A DNA stretch of 63,207 bases from a virus: IMG/VR virus record IMGVR_UViG_3300035670_000204, positions 1 through 63,207 of that record, one strand, 5' to 3'. Shown here piece by piece: positions 14,892-24,525 of the stretch. A program made the translations under genes and the position numbers. Below the pieces are notes generated by a model. The model was not told the DNA's origin and did no database searches. It worked only from the letters and a program-made list of their open reading frames with translations. Position 1 is the first letter of the stretch. Each line of letters begins with the position of its first letter.

Positions 14892-16453
14892 TGCCAGAAC
14901 ATAAAGCTGTACTATTGCGGTCAAAAAACCCTGGGATGTTACATAAGCTCCTGCCTGCCCATACGCGGAGCATAGATTACAACGGACATAACGTCGCGGT
15001 CAGGCATACACTGGACACGGCGAAAATCCTGCAGAACCTAGGCATAAAAGTCCCGAGCCCCATTTCGTGGGATTACCACTGGCCGCGCCCATCGCGGTTC
15101 CAGCATGTATTCTTGCACCAAAAAGAGACTGCCGAGTTCCTTACGCTGCACCCCCGCGCCTGTGTGTTCAACGAGATGGGGACCAGCAAAACCGCCAGTG
15201 CGCTCTGGGCCACGGACTATCTGATGCAGTGCAATAAGGTCCAGAAAGCCTTGATTATCGCCCCGCTGAGCACCCTGGAGCCGGTGTGGCAGCGTGAGCT
15301 ATTCGACGTGCTCATGCACAGAACGCATGTTGTATTACGGGGAAGTCGGGATACTCGCCTCCGCCTGCTCGACGGAGATTTCGACGTATATATTATTAAC
15401 ATCGACGCCATAGATATTATTCATAAGGCCGTGATGGCACGTCCAGACATAAATTTAATTATTGCGGACGAGGCCCACAAGTTCCGCAACGGCCAGACCA
15501 AGCGGTATGAAACCTTCTCGGCCATGGTACAGCCCGCTGACCGGCGCGTATGGCTCATGACCGGGACCCCGTTCCCGAACGCCCCGACCGACGCCTGGGC
15601 ACTGGCCCACCTGATGAAGTCCCCTACTATACCGAAATGGTTCGGAGAGTGGCGGCGGCGCACCATGTTCCAAATCAACGCCACCCGCTGGCTCCCCAAG
15701 CCGGGTAGCTTCGAGCTGGCCTACAACGCGGTTCAACCAGCCATACGTTTCAAAAAGAGCGAGTGCCTGGACCTCCCGCCCATGTTGGTGGAGAACGCGG
15801 CGTGTCAACTGTCCGAGGCCCAAATATCGGCCTACCGCACCATGCTGAAGTCCTTCGTTGCTGAAACAGACGTTGGAGCTATTTCAGCGGTCAATGCGGC
15901 TGACCGGCTGAACAAGCTGCGTCAAATTTTGTGCGGGGTCGTAAAAAATACAGATACCGGGGAATATGTAATCTTGGACCATAAGCCCAGAGTGGCCGTG
16001 TTGAAAGACGCCATCGAGAGCGCATCCAGCAAGGTCCTGGTCATCGTGCCGTACAAGGGCATCATCCGAGCCTTGGAACAGGATTTATATAAAGACTATT
16101 CCTGCGCCATTTTGAACGGAGACGTACCCCCCAAAGAGCGTGTAGAGATACTAAACAGATTTAAGCACGAGCCAGACCCGCACGTCTTGTTATGTCACCC
16201 AAAAGTTATGGCCCATGGGTTGACATTAACCGAAGCGGATACCATAATCTTCTACGCGCCGATTTATTCCAGTGATGAAGCGCAACAGGTTGTGGACCGC
16301 ATAAACAGGCCCGGACAGACCCGTAAAATGACGGTTGTACGTATGGCCGCGACCACCCTGGAGTGGGATATTTACAAGATTTTGGACAATAAAAAAGAAT
16401 ATCAGGAGTCGATACTGGATTTGTATAAAAAAGCCTTGACGGCTGATATATAA
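14882..16453 (+). CDS. SNF2/DEAH-type superfamily 2 helicase
   Basis: A 523-residue helicase. Motif I reads NEMGTSKT (about 97-104; Ser where Gly is usual), motif II DEAH at 196-199, motif III LMTGTPFPN, and the C-terminal half has motif V/VI-like TLTEADTII...QQVVDRINRPGQ. It lacks extra domains, as in the phage SNF2-like proteins next to VRR-NUC. It probably remodels branched or protein-bound DNA during replication or recombination. Confidence 0.9.
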   Translation: MLIVPEHKAVLLRSKNPGMLHKLLPAHTRSIDYNGHNVAVRHTLDTAKILQNLGIKVPSPISWDYHWPRPSRFQHVFLHQKETAEFLTLHPRACVFNEMGTSKTASALWATDYLMQCNKVQKALIIAPLSTLEPVWQRELFDVLMHRTHVVLRGSRDTRLRLLDGDFDVYIINIDAIDIIHKAVMARPDINLIIADEAHKFRNGQTKRYETFSAMVQPADRRVWLMTGTPFPNAPTDAWALAHLMKSPTIPKWFGEWRRRTMFQINATRWLPKPGSFELAYNAVQPAIRFKKSECLDLPPMLVENAACQLSEAQISAYRTMLKSFVAETDVGAISAVNAADRLNKLRQILCGVVKNTDTGEYVILDHKPRVAVLKDAIESASSKVLVIVPYKGIIRALEQDLYKDYSCAILNGDVPPKERVEILNRFKHEPDPHVLLCHPKVMAHGLTLTEADTIIFYAPIYSSDEAQQVVDRINRPGQTRKMTVVRMAATTLEWDIYKILDNKKEYQESILDLYKKALTADI

Positions 16454-16507
16454 CCGGCTATACTTATACCCGTAGTCGATAAATACATTACTTACGAGAC
16501 CGCTGCC

Positions 16508-16942
16508 ATGTTTGAAATAACAGAAGATATGTTGGAAACCGTAAAAGCCAAGGCGGGCGCACAGCCCATCGAAAACCTGGTGAAATTATATACTCAAGTA
16601 CGGGAGGCCAAAGTCGAGATAGAGAAAGAGACCGAAAACCGCTTGAAATCCTACGTTAATTTACTCGGGATTTTGAGTAACGAAATGCTGGCCCGTGCCC
16701 ACGAAGAGGGCGTGACGAGCTTCAAGACGCCATTTGGTACGGCATATACCAGCGAACAGACCCATGCCAGCATCGACGATGATGCGGCGTTTTACGCATT
16801 CGTCCGGGAGACCGGCGATTTGGAATTCTTTGAACGTAAGGTGAAAGTATCCCACGTCAAGGAATACATAAAAGGTACTGGAGCGCTGCCCCCTGGGCTA
16901 TCCACGTACCGCACCCTGACCGTAAAGGTCCGTAAGAGCTAA
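16508..16942 (+). CDS. Conserved-looking phage replication-region protein, 144 aa
   Basis: A 144-residue protein with a long charged helix (about residues 5-60) and a compact C-terminal part (TSFKTPFGTAYTSEQTHASIDDD...FFERKVKVSHVKEYI). Proteins like this sit beside the ssDNA-binding gene in many phages; I cannot name a function. It starts 54 bases after the helicase stop and ends 17 bases before the next gene. An accessory role in replication or recombination is inferred from position only. Confidence 0.65.
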   Translation: MFEITEDMLETVKAKAGAQPIENLVKLYTQVREAKVEIEKETENRLKSYVNLLGILSNEMLARAHEEGVTSFKTPFGTAYTSEQTHASIDDDAAFYAFVRETGDLEFFERKVKVSHVKEYIKGTGALPPGLSTYRTLTVKVRKS

Positions 16943-16959
16943 CCCACGAGGATATGAAG

Positions 16960-18048
16960 ATGGCCAAGCAAGACCTAGTTCCATTCGACCAAGCCGAATT
17001 GCCCGTATATGTAGGTGATATGTTCGGTGGGGAATCCAATATCGTTCCCCGCGCTACGACCCCCGCCCTGTCCTACCGTGGCAAGGTATGGCGTGTCATC
17101 CAAGACGGTGAAGAGACCATCGTTGCCGGTCCAGACGGCGAACCCCGTACCACGGTGCGTATTGTGGTGCTGAACCAGAACCCGGCCCGCAGCCGTATCT
17201 ACTTCGAAGAGAAGTACGCCGAAGGGCAGAACCAAGCGCCCCGCTGCAAGTCTTCCGATGGCAAGGTTCCGGATGCCAGCATCCACGACCCGATAGCCAC
17301 TTCCTGTGGCGTATGTCCCAACGCTGTGTGGGGCTCCAAGATTACCGAAGCGGGCAAAGAAGCCACCCTATGTTCCACGGTGAAGTATCTCGCCGTAGTC
17401 CCGGCCAGCGCTCTGGGTCATACCCCCTTGTTGCTCCGGTTGGCTCCGACGAGCCTGTCCGATAAAAACGTAGACCCCATCAATGGCAAGAACTGGTTTG
17501 CGTATCAGCAAGTGCTGGATTTCATCCAGGCTCGGGGATGCACCCATACTGCTGCCGTGGTCATGCGTGTGAAGTTCGACGCCACAACGGCCTACCCCAA
17601 GCTGCTGTTCAGCCCCGAACGCTGGCTGACCGCCGCTGAACTGGAACAAGTCAAAGACGTATGGAACAGCCCTGACGTGAAGACCCTGGTGTCTGGGGCG
17701 GCCCTGCCTGACGATGGCGAGCCCATAACCGTAGCCGCACCTGCCCCGGCTCCGGCTCCGGCCCCCGCTCCGACCATCGCGGCTCGGCCCAGTGCGCCTA
17801 AGCCTGCTGCCCCCAAGCCTGCCCCGGCTCCGGCCCCACAGGCGGCAGAGGAAGACGAGGACGACTACGTAGGGGATGCGGACGATGCAGACGACGTGCC
17901 CCCTCCGGCCCCCGCTCCGGAACCGCCTAAGACTCGGGCGGCTCGGGTCCGCGCCGGGCGTCCTGCTGCCCAACCGGCCCCCGCGCCTGCCACCCCATCG
18001 GCGGCTGCCCAGACCCTAGACGACATGCTCGACGGCTGGGACGACTAA
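16960..18048 (+). CDS. Probable single-strand DNA-binding protein
   Basis: A 362-residue protein. The N-terminal two-thirds contain a possible zinc ribbon (Cys pattern CKSS...CGVCP...LCS, about residues 87-128). The C-terminal third is low complexity: long Ala-Pro runs, an acidic patch (EEDEDDYVGDADDADD) and a very acidic end, DDMLDGWDD. A flexible linker ending in an acidic tip is the classic form of phage SSB proteins. ATG 16960 is preferred over ATG 16954, since GAGG at 16948-16951 is too close to the latter. A hairpin terminator follows. The zinc ribbon reading is by eye. Confidence 0.7.
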   Translation: MAKQDLVPFDQAELPVYVGDMFGGESNIVPRATTPALSYRGKVWRVIQDGEETIVAGPDGEPRTTVRIVVLNQNPARSRIYFEEKYAEGQNQAPRCKSSDGKVPDASIHDPIATSCGVCPNAVWGSKITEAGKEATLCSTVKYLAVVPASALGHTPLLLRLAPTSLSDKNVDPINGKNWFAYQQVLDFIQARGCTHTAAVVMRVKFDATTAYPKLLFSPERWLTAAELEQVKDVWNSPDVKTLVSGAALPDDGEPITVAAPAPAPAPAPAPTIAARPSAPKPAAPKPAPAPAPQAAEEDEDDYVGDADDADDVPPPAPAPEPPKTRAARVRAGRPAAQPAPAPATPSAAAQTLDDMLDGWDD

Positions 18049-18058
18049 CAGCTCAACC

Positions 18059-18083
18059 CCCCTCCCCACTGCGGGAGGGGTTT
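18059..18083 (+). terminator. Hairpin terminator after the ssDNA-binding gene
   Basis: CCCCTCCC (18059-18066), loop of six, GGGAGGGG (18073-18080), then TTT, which runs into the AGGAGG of the next gene. It is a strong stem with a short T-run, so probably a partial terminator. Confidence 0.6.
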
Positions 18084-18094
18084 AGGAGGTCACC

Positions 18095-18430
18095 ATGAGA
18101 GAGGTTTCAAACAAAGTCCGGGCAGAGATATTCAGTGCGTGTGTTGCCAATGCGGACAACCCGTACCCCCAACTGGCTAACTTATGTATCCAGGAGAATA
18201 TACCACTGTCCACACTGGTCCTTGCTACGGGAATTAGCAGACCTACGTTGTATTCTTGGATTACTGGGGCGACCGTGCCCGATGGGACTAACAGAAAAGC
18301 TCGACACTTAGAAAAGCTGCATCGAATTCTGCTCAAAGCGAAAGCGGACGGGCTGCTCCCACTCGGACCCGGCACCGCAGCAAAAAAACTAGACCAATTA
18401 TCCCGAATTGTATCCAAGTACCTAGCCTGA
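18095..18430 (+). CDS. Small helix-turn-helix protein, 111 aa
   Basis: A 111-residue basic protein with a likely helix-turn-helix around residues 36-58 (PLSTLVLATGISRPTLYSWITG), flanked by helices. AGGAGG lies 7 bases before the ATG. It stands alone between two terminators (18059 and 18440), which means its dose is set separately from its neighbours. It could be the phage's regulator of early-to-late switching, possibly binding the palindrome at 61194 or the octamers at 1.5-2.5 kb; the target is unknown. Confidence 0.75.
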   Translation: MREVSNKVRAEIFSACVANADNPYPQLANLCIQENIPLSTLVLATGISRPTLYSWITGATVPDGTNRKARHLEKLHRILLKAKADGLLPLGPGTAAKKLDQLSRIVSKYLA

Positions 18431-18439
18431 AAGCAAGAC

Positions 18440-18461
18440 GGGGGCCAAAAGCCCCCTTTTT
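18440..18461 (+). terminator. Rho-independent terminator
   Basis: GGGGGC (18440-18445), loop CAAAA, GCCCCC (18451-18456), TTTTT (18457-18461). A textbook terminator after the helix-turn-helix gene. The primase gene after it needs readthrough or its own promoter, which I could not identify. Confidence 0.85.
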
Positions 18462-18474
18462 GCGTCGGTGCATT

Positions 18475-18490
18475 GAGCCCGATAGGGCTC
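18475..18490 (+). other. Leader hairpin before the primase gene
   Basis: GAGCCC-GATA-GGGCTC, a perfect 6-bp stem with a 4-base loop, 14 bases after the terminator and 55 bases before the primase start. It may be part of an attenuation or processing element. Confidence 0.45.
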
Positions 18491-18545
18491 ATAGGCTACG
18501 CTTACCGTCTTCACCCTTACTACGGCCTTGTCGGAGTCCGCCCTT

Positions 18546-21518
18546 ATGGAGACAAACCAAGCGTTTCTGTCAACAATACTGCCTACCGCTGGGTATTATG
18601 TGTTAGCAGAAGCTATGTCATTCATTGACAATACTGGCAGAAAAATAAATACGTTCAAACATCACGTCGCTAATTCCACACAGGAACTATTCGACCTGGC
18701 AACCACGATTGCCGGGCAAAACCGAGACGTATATTTTGCTGTTGCGTCCTTCCACGAGCCCAAAATCTGGAACGCTACAGCTATCAATACGCGCACCGGG
18801 CAAGCTGGAAAGTGGCAAACCCGAACGCAATCCAATGTGAAATACGTTCGCAGCTTATACTTAGATTTAGACGTTGATAGCGACCCTGCCCCAAACAAAG
18901 AGAACGTCACGTTTCGAAGTAAGAAAGCCGCTATCACCGCTATCAAAGACCTATGCACTTTAGTCGGACTACCCCGCCCAATTCTCATAGACAGCGGTGG
19001 GGGAATACACTGCTATTGGCCCTTCGAGACTGAAGTACCTATAGATGAATGGCGCGACATATCTGGGTTGTTGAAATCTATATGTCTGCATCACAGTATA
19101 CCCATAGACCCCGTAGTCCCCACTGACCCGGCTCGCGTTCTGCGCGTCCCTGGGACCTTCAACTTCAAGAAGCCTACGCCCCGCCCTGTCGCGGTCATCT
19201 GCCGCGAAAGCCGTACCCAAACGGCAGAAGAATTTCATGCCCTGCTGGATGCGTACTGCCAGACCAATGCTGTCTCGACTTCCACCCCCGTCGTCACCCG
19301 TATAGACCCCGCCCCCGCCATCGCCGCTGCCATACTTGGAAATGGGAACATATATAACAGCAACCCGCTGAGCGCCGCCAAGATGGAGCAGGAGTGCTTG
19401 GCCTACGCGAAGCAGGTCCAGACGGGCGGTAAAGACGCCACAGAGCCCCAGTGGTACAACGTCCTGGGAGTCGCCGCGTTCTGCGAGAACATGGAGGCCG
19501 CCTGCGAGTCCGTATCCAGCGCCCATCCGGCCTACGACAAGCAAGCCACTCTGGCCAAGGCCCGCCGCTGGCCCGCACCCGTCACCTGCGAACGTATGCA
19601 CCAGTCTGACCCGGAGTCCTGCAACGCATGTCCCCATTGGGGGCACGTCCGGTCTCCCGCCAGCCTAAGCCGCCCCGAGGTCAGGGCAGAACCCGTGACA
19701 GCCGACGTGGCCCCAATAGGGGTAGACGTGGCGCATGTCCCGGACCCACCTGCCCCCTACAAACGCCACAACGGGACCATCGTGGTCTGTGCAGAGAACC
19801 CAGCGGGGGCCGAAGTTATCGAAGAGGTATCGCCGTTCGACCTATATCCCGTGCGGATTCTGCGCCAGATAGGCTCAGCGAACGACGTGCAAGAGGTCTG
19901 TGAATGGTCTATAAAATTGGATAGGTTAGGGTATATCACCATTGAAATACCCCAGAGCGTAATCAGTGACATACGTAAACTTCACGCCCTATTTCTGACT
20001 CGCGGTGCCTATCCGAACCCCGCCCAAATCAAGAGTATTCAGACTTATATGAGCGCATATCTCAGAGAATTAGCTCGGGCAACTGACCGAGACGCCGTTT
20101 ACAACCACCTGGGGTGGGCACCTGACAGGAAAGCCTTCGTGCTTGGCCCACAGGTATTGCATCCGGACGGAACGACCAAGCCCCACAAGCAACCCAACAC
20201 CATGAAGGCCATCACCAAAAACGGCATGGAGGTGATTGGTACGCTGTATGACTGGAAGAACGCGATGCAGTTCTACAATGGACCCCGATACGTGGGGCAT
20301 AGGTTTTTCCTATACGCCAGCTTCGCCGCACCGCTGTTCCACATGACCGGCCACAAGGGCGTCCTGCTGTCTGCATCCGGCGACACCGGGCGAGGCAAGA
20401 CGACCTGCTTGGAAGCCTGCGCATCGGTCTGGGGCCACCCTGAAAAGCTCCAGCTCAACGGCAACCGGGATGGGTCTACCAACAACGCCATGCACGAAAT
20501 CCTGGGCATGTACCACTCTCTACCCCTGCTGTGGGATGACACCACGGAACGCGACTCAGAGGAAATGCGCCGCTTTGTTTTGAACATATCTCAGGGCAAA
20601 GGCAAGGAGCGCATGAAAGGCCACGAGCACGACGGACGGGTAGTCGAGTGGGAAACCATCGTGATGAGCACGGCCAATATCGACGACCTGAGCCGCCTGG
20701 CGTTATCAGGGCGAGACATCCAGCCACACCTGGCCCGCATGATAAACGTGGACTTTTCGTCCATCGACCTGACCACATCGGGGAAGGTCAAAGCCGACCA
20801 CTTCAAACGAACCATACGGCAGAATTACGGGCAAGCGGGAATAGAGTACATGAAGTACCTGCTTCCGAATTACGATGCCATCTCCGCTCGGGTCTTGGCC
20901 AACATGGAGAAGGTTGACCGGGACGTGAACGCCACGGCCCATGAACGATATTGGACCGCCCTGATTGCCGTCATTCTCACAGCGGCGGAGATTACACAGC
21001 ACCTTGGTTTACTAGAATTCGACGTATATCGTGACTACGAGTGGATGAAGGCTCACGTCGGGCAGCTCCGTGGTACCACAACCGACATCGCCCTTGACCC
21101 TGTCGAAGTGCTGGTCGGCTATCTGAATCGGCGCAAGTCGAATACCCTGGTGGTGAACACCAAAGTTTCGAACATCAACAACGTCATCATCGAACCACGA
21201 GGGGCGCTGTTGGTCAGACATGAGTTTGACAACAACACCATCTACGCCTCCCGTGACTCCATCCTGCTGTACTGCGCGGAGCTGAAGGTAAACCCTGTCA
21301 GCATCGAGCAAGAATTGGTGAACCGGGGAGTGATTACCAGTCGGCGCGTCAAACGGACGCTGGGGGCCGACACCCCGTATGCGTCCGGCCAGACGATATG
21401 CTGGCAACTCGCAGTGGATAAGCTGGGGGCCGACTTCGCTCAGGCGACCCTGGCCCCCATCGCAATGCAGCAAGCCCTACCTGGGGCGGACAAACTACTC
21501 CGTAGCAGCTTGCACTAG
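18546..21518 (+). CDS. Primase/helicase: PrimPol-like N-terminus with DUF927-like ATPase
   Basis: A 990-residue replication protein. The N-terminal part has the archaeo-eukaryotic-type primase features LDLDVD (D107, D109, D111), IDSGGGIHCYWPF and RVLRVPGTFNFKK. A central region includes a Cys cluster (SCNACPHWGH), possibly zinc binding. The C-terminal part is a DUF927-like helicase with Walker A GDTGRGKT (612-619) and PLLWDD further on. ATG 18546 is chosen over the TTG at 18528, since GGAG lies at 18533-18536. It should prime and unwind for the family A polymerase. It ends the rightward unit; its last 24 bases overlap the leftward gene at 21495, with no terminator seen. Confidence 0.85.
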   Translation: METNQAFLSTILPTAGYYVLAEAMSFIDNTGRKINTFKHHVANSTQELFDLATTIAGQNRDVYFAVASFHEPKIWNATAINTRTGQAGKWQTRTQSNVKYVRSLYLDLDVDSDPAPNKENVTFRSKKAAITAIKDLCTLVGLPRPILIDSGGGIHCYWPFETEVPIDEWRDISGLLKSICLHHSIPIDPVVPTDPARVLRVPGTFNFKKPTPRPVAVICRESRTQTAEEFHALLDAYCQTNAVSTSTPVVTRIDPAPAIAAAILGNGNIYNSNPLSAAKMEQECLAYAKQVQTGGKDATEPQWYNVLGVAAFCENMEAACESVSSAHPAYDKQATLAKARRWPAPVTCERMHQSDPESCNACPHWGHVRSPASLSRPEVRAEPVTADVAPIGVDVAHVPDPPAPYKRHNGTIVVCAENPAGAEVIEEVSPFDLYPVRILRQIGSANDVQEVCEWSIKLDRLGYITIEIPQSVISDIRKLHALFLTRGAYPNPAQIKSIQTYMSAYLRELARATDRDAVYNHLGWAPDRKAFVLGPQVLHPDGTTKPHKQPNTMKAITKNGMEVIGTLYDWKNAMQFYNGPRYVGHRFFLYASFAAPLFHMTGHKGVLLSASGDTGRGKTTCLEACASVWGHPEKLQLNGNRDGSTNNAMHEILGMYHSLPLLWDDTTERDSEEMRRFVLNISQGKGKERMKGHEHDGRVVEWETIVMSTANIDDLSRLALSGRDIQPHLARMINVDFSSIDLTTSGKVKADHFKRTIRQNYGQAGIEYMKYLLPNYDAISARVLANMEKVDRDVNATAHERYWTALIAVILTAAEITQHLGLLEFDVYRDYEWMKAHVGQLRGTTTDIALDPVEVLVGYLNRRKSNTLVVNTKVSNINNVIIEPRGALLVRHEFDNNTIYASRDSILLYCAELKVNPVSIEQELVNRGVITSRRVKRTLGADTPYASGQTICWQLAVDKLGADFAQATLAPIAMQQALPGADKLLRSSLH

Positions 21519-23417
21519 GGTACCGGCGAAGCTGGTGACACCGGACATGGCCGAACTGGCGACCTGTCCGGCGACACCGGCAGCCTGAACCATACCCTGC
21601 CCGGCCGCGACCGCTTGTTGAAGCTGGGTCTGCCATGCCATGAGGTTTTGGCGACCTGCTTCCAACACACCATTCAGCTCTGCCGTGAAGGCTCGAATCA
21701 TGTAGTCGGCGGTGGTTTTCCAATACTCCACCTCAATGCGCAGCTCTTCAGCCACGGCGCCCCACTCGGCGCGGTACCGGTCTACTTCCAGGGCGTTGGC
21801 CTTGCCCTTGGCTTCAATCATGACAGTCTCACCATGAACGGTGGCTTTCTGCCCCTCTAGGTCCGCCATGACTCGGTCGATTTCGCCCTTGTTCTTGGCC
21901 AGAATCGCATCGGTCTGGGCCTTCCAAGCGGCGACTTCAACCTCGAACCCTTTTACTTCTGATTCGTAGCTTTTAACTAGGGCCAACTCGCCTTCCATGC
22001 GCCCCTTGTAGCCCTCGACCTCAGCAGAGAAGGCTTGGATTTCCGCCGCAAACCGCTTGACCTGAGCGTTGAATATTTCAAGTCCGAACATGGACAGCTC
22101 AGCCTTTTTCAGCTCAATCTGTGCCTTGCCTTGAAAGACTTTGACCAGCGATTCATTGTACGTCGCTGTTGCGTTGCACAAATCCGCCACGGCCCGCCCC
22201 ATGGAAGTCTTTGCCACTTCCGCATCAATCTTGGCCTTGAATATCTGTATCTTGGCCGTCTCTGCATCAACCTTGGCCTTATAGACTTCGACTGCGGATT
22301 GCACACCACGCCACTGTGCCTCGTATACCCGTATGTATTGGTCATACGCCCCAATCCAGGCTTTCAGCAAATCCGCCGCCCAGAATAGGACATCCTTATT
22401 GATAGTATAAAGAATCTCAGCGTACTTCTGAGCTGTGGCTGTATGGAACTTCATGAACTCAAAACCCATGTTTTGAACAAATTCCAGCCACTTCTGTTCT
22501 AGCTCGAAACCTTTGATTGCGATGCCGGTAAGCTGGGAAGCTGCCGCTTCCGCCATGGCCAGCCGCCCCATCTGTGCCATACCGAAGGCGGCTCCACTCG
22601 GCAGGGTCAACCCACGACTGGCCGCTTGAGACAGCGCATCCGCCTCAGCACGGCGATACTCCGCATGGGTCTTGGCCTCAGTTTCGGACAGCATCAAGGT
22701 CCGCATGTGGACCGGTAGCGCCGTACCCATCATTGGGGTACTGGAGGATACCCAGCGCTCCAAGTTGGTCTGTACGCTCTTGGAGATGTTGTGCTGGTTC
22801 AGGACGTGGTTCGCCCAGTCCACGTCGTATTCCCGAACGAAATTATATATGTCCTGAACTTTGTGCATAGCCTGGTCGATTACCCCCATAACCGTCTCTT
22901 CATCCAAGAACGCTCGGGGGTCGGACGGGACGGTATTCCCTGGGTCTGGCGGCAGATTTATACCAGGGTCTTGGGGGATGGTCGGTAAGAAGTCTGTTGG
23001 GTCGAACGACGGAATAGGCTCCCACGTCGGGTCGGGAGGCATTATCGGGTCTTTCGGTTCGCGCCCGCGATACTCGGGTGGGGAGCCATACCTCGGGGAC
23101 GGGGGCTGATAGCGCGTAGGCCGCTGTACAGGTGGCGGCTTGCCCTCGAACGGGTCTGTATCCGTGATGGTAGGGTCTTTCGGTGTTATCTTGGACAGTT
23201 GCCCCAAGGGGAGTTTTTCAGGGGGCGACGGGTCTCGGTGATTCTTGTCAGGTGTGCCTAGCTCAGGGGCTTCAATCGTGTAGTCGTTACCTGCATACTG
23301 CCCAATGCCTCGGGACAGCGCACCAAAAGCGTCATAGATGGACCGAGACGCATCATTCGCAAACCGTTCCGCAAGCTGGGAATGCTGTTGAAATACTTTT
23401 TCCGGGTCTATAGCCAT
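21495..23417 (-). CDS. Long coiled-coil virion protein, 640 aa
   Basis: The last gene of the leftward unit. The N-terminal third (to about residue 190) is Pro-rich and disordered; residues about 200-600 are almost unbroken helix, with repeated Lys-Ala-x-x-Asp/Glu patterns (e.g. VYKAKVDAETAKIQIFKAKIDAEVAK), i.e. a long coiled coil; the end is Ala/Gly/Gln-rich. Such proteins are known in phage tail clusters, as fibre stalks or tail-associated proteins; it does not look like a classic tape measure. Overlaps the primase gene end by 24 bases on the opposite strand. Confidence 0.7.
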   Translation of the reverse strand: MAIDPEKVFQQHSQLAERFANDASRSIYDAFGALSRGIGQYAGNDYTIEAPELGTPDKNHRDPSPPEKLPLGQLSKITPKDPTITDTDPFEGKPPPVQRPTRYQPPSPRYGSPPEYRGREPKDPIMPPDPTWEPIPSFDPTDFLPTIPQDPGINLPPDPGNTVPSDPRAFLDEETVMGVIDQAMHKVQDIYNFVREYDVDWANHVLNQHNISKSVQTNLERWVSSSTPMMGTALPVHMRTLMLSETEAKTHAEYRRAEADALSQAASRGLTLPSGAAFGMAQMGRLAMAEAAASQLTGIAIKGFELEQKWLEFVQNMGFEFMKFHTATAQKYAEILYTINKDVLFWAADLLKAWIGAYDQYIRVYEAQWRGVQSAVEVYKAKVDAETAKIQIFKAKIDAEVAKTSMGRAVADLCNATATYNESLVKVFQGKAQIELKKAELSMFGLEIFNAQVKRFAAEIQAFSAEVEGYKGRMEGELALVKSYESEVKGFEVEVAAWKAQTDAILAKNKGEIDRVMADLEGQKATVHGETVMIEAKGKANALEVDRYRAEWGAVAEELRIEVEYWKTTADYMIRAFTAELNGVLEAGRQNLMAWQTQLQQAVAAGQGMVQAAGVAGQVASSAMSGVTSFAGTLVQAATE

Positions 23418-23418
23418 A

Positions 23419-23883
23419 TCATAGGTTCCTGTATGTGAATCGCAGCTCTGGGGTCAGCGCATCCAGCTCGAACCCATCAGCCCCACGCATACCCAAGGCC
23501 ATGTTCCGGGTACGAATCCCCCGGCCAATACTGATTCGGTGGGGCCTATGGTCGGGACTGCCCGTATGGGCGTATGTACGGACCTCTCCGGTATCTGTAT
23601 GGACCTCAAACTCTACGTCTCCGTATATAAGGCCATCCAGATAGACCGCCATCAGCCCCTTTTGGCCAGGGTGCCCATGGTCATTCAGTCCTGTTTGGAA
23701 CTCCCAGGGGATAGCCACTCCGGCATCGGTGTCCCCGCCTAAAACGTGTAGCGCTCCGTCAGGGGTCCGCCCGTAGTAAACATCTCCCAGGCGCATGACA
23801 TCCACGAAGGTATAATTCTCGTAGTACGTCACGGCCCCGCCAGCGGGGTTGACCCACCACGACCATGGTGCGGTGAGCGCCAT
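23419..23883 (-). CDS. Probable virion protein, 154 aa
   Basis: A 154-residue, Gly- and aromatic-rich, beta-type protein (SWWVNPAGGAVTYYENYTFVDV; FEVHTDTGEVRTYAHTGSPDHRP). No family recognised. It sits between the long coiled-coil protein and a Gly/Thr-rich beta protein, overlapping the latter's stop by one base, so probably a tail or fibre component. Confidence 0.65.
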   Translation of the reverse strand: MALTAPWSWWVNPAGGAVTYYENYTFVDVMRLGDVYYGRTPDGALHVLGGDTDAGVAIPWEFQTGLNDHGHPGQKGLMAVYLDGLIYGDVEFEVHTDTGEVRTYAHTGSPDHRPHRISIGRGIRTRNMALGMRGADGFELDALTPELRFTYRNL

Positions 23884-24524
23884 TACAGCCTCCTACATGC
23901 CGGTAAAGCCAACGCCCCGAACACAGATACCCCAGGGATAACATAGGGCAACGTCAGGCTACCCGCCCCGGTGTAGGACCATGAGCCCGCTGCCCCCTGG
24001 AGTGTAGGTGCAGGTATCCGCGCTCTGGTCAGACATACGTTCGCAGCAGTATACGAAGTCCCGGTCCCCGCTCCCGTGAGGGCGATGAGGGACATCGCGC
24101 TATACCCCCCGCCATACCCAGCCGCCACAACACTAGATAGGTCAGCGTCCCCATACGCCAGGGTCGCCGTAGCCCCAGTTGCCTCCAGGGTCCAAGCGGG
24201 TAGGGTTACACCCCACGACCACGACCGAATAATGTTAAACGTCGTCGTGAGTTGTATGGCCGGAATGGGGATGGCCCAGTCCGCCCCAGAATACCCAGTG
24301 CTGAGCAGCGTAGCAGGAAGCCTAAGTCGCCCGTCCCCCCTCGGGTCCAGTGATGTACCGCCCTTTACGGTCAGCGCAGGGAAGGTGACAGCAAACGTCT
24401 CCCTTCCGAACGACTCCCCAAGCGATATAAACCCCGGTGTTTCGCTGGTCTCTGCGTTGTACGACCCAACAAATACAGTAGGGGCAGTCCCGTAACTGGC
24501 GAATTTAGGCGTGTACTGCGTCAT
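23883..24524 (-). CDS. Beta-rich virion protein, 213 aa
   Basis: A 213-residue protein dominated by Gly, Ala, Thr and Ser, with repeated motifs of the form P-A-x-T/Q-L (FPALTVKGG, IPAIQLTT, LPAWTLEATG, IPAPTLQGAAG). That points to a repetitive beta structure such as a fibre shaft. No enzyme motif is visible. Adjacent to two paralogous 148/149-aa proteins. Confidence 0.65.
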   Translation of the reverse strand: MTQYTPKFASYGTAPTVFVGSYNAETSETPGFISLGESFGRETFAVTFPALTVKGGTSLDPRGDGRLRLPATLLSTGYSGADWAIPIPAIQLTTTFNIIRSWSWGVTLPAWTLEATGATATLAYGDADLSSVVAAGYGGGYSAMSLIALTGAGTGTSYTAANVCLTRARIPAPTLQGAAGSWSYTGAGSLTLPYVIPGVSVFGALALPACRRL

Positions 24525-24525
24525 G

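Noticed and set aside
18969-19646. 225-codon minus-strand open frame over the primase gene
   Set aside because: The plus-strand frame has clear primase motifs; the minus frame has no recognisable motif or ribosome site.
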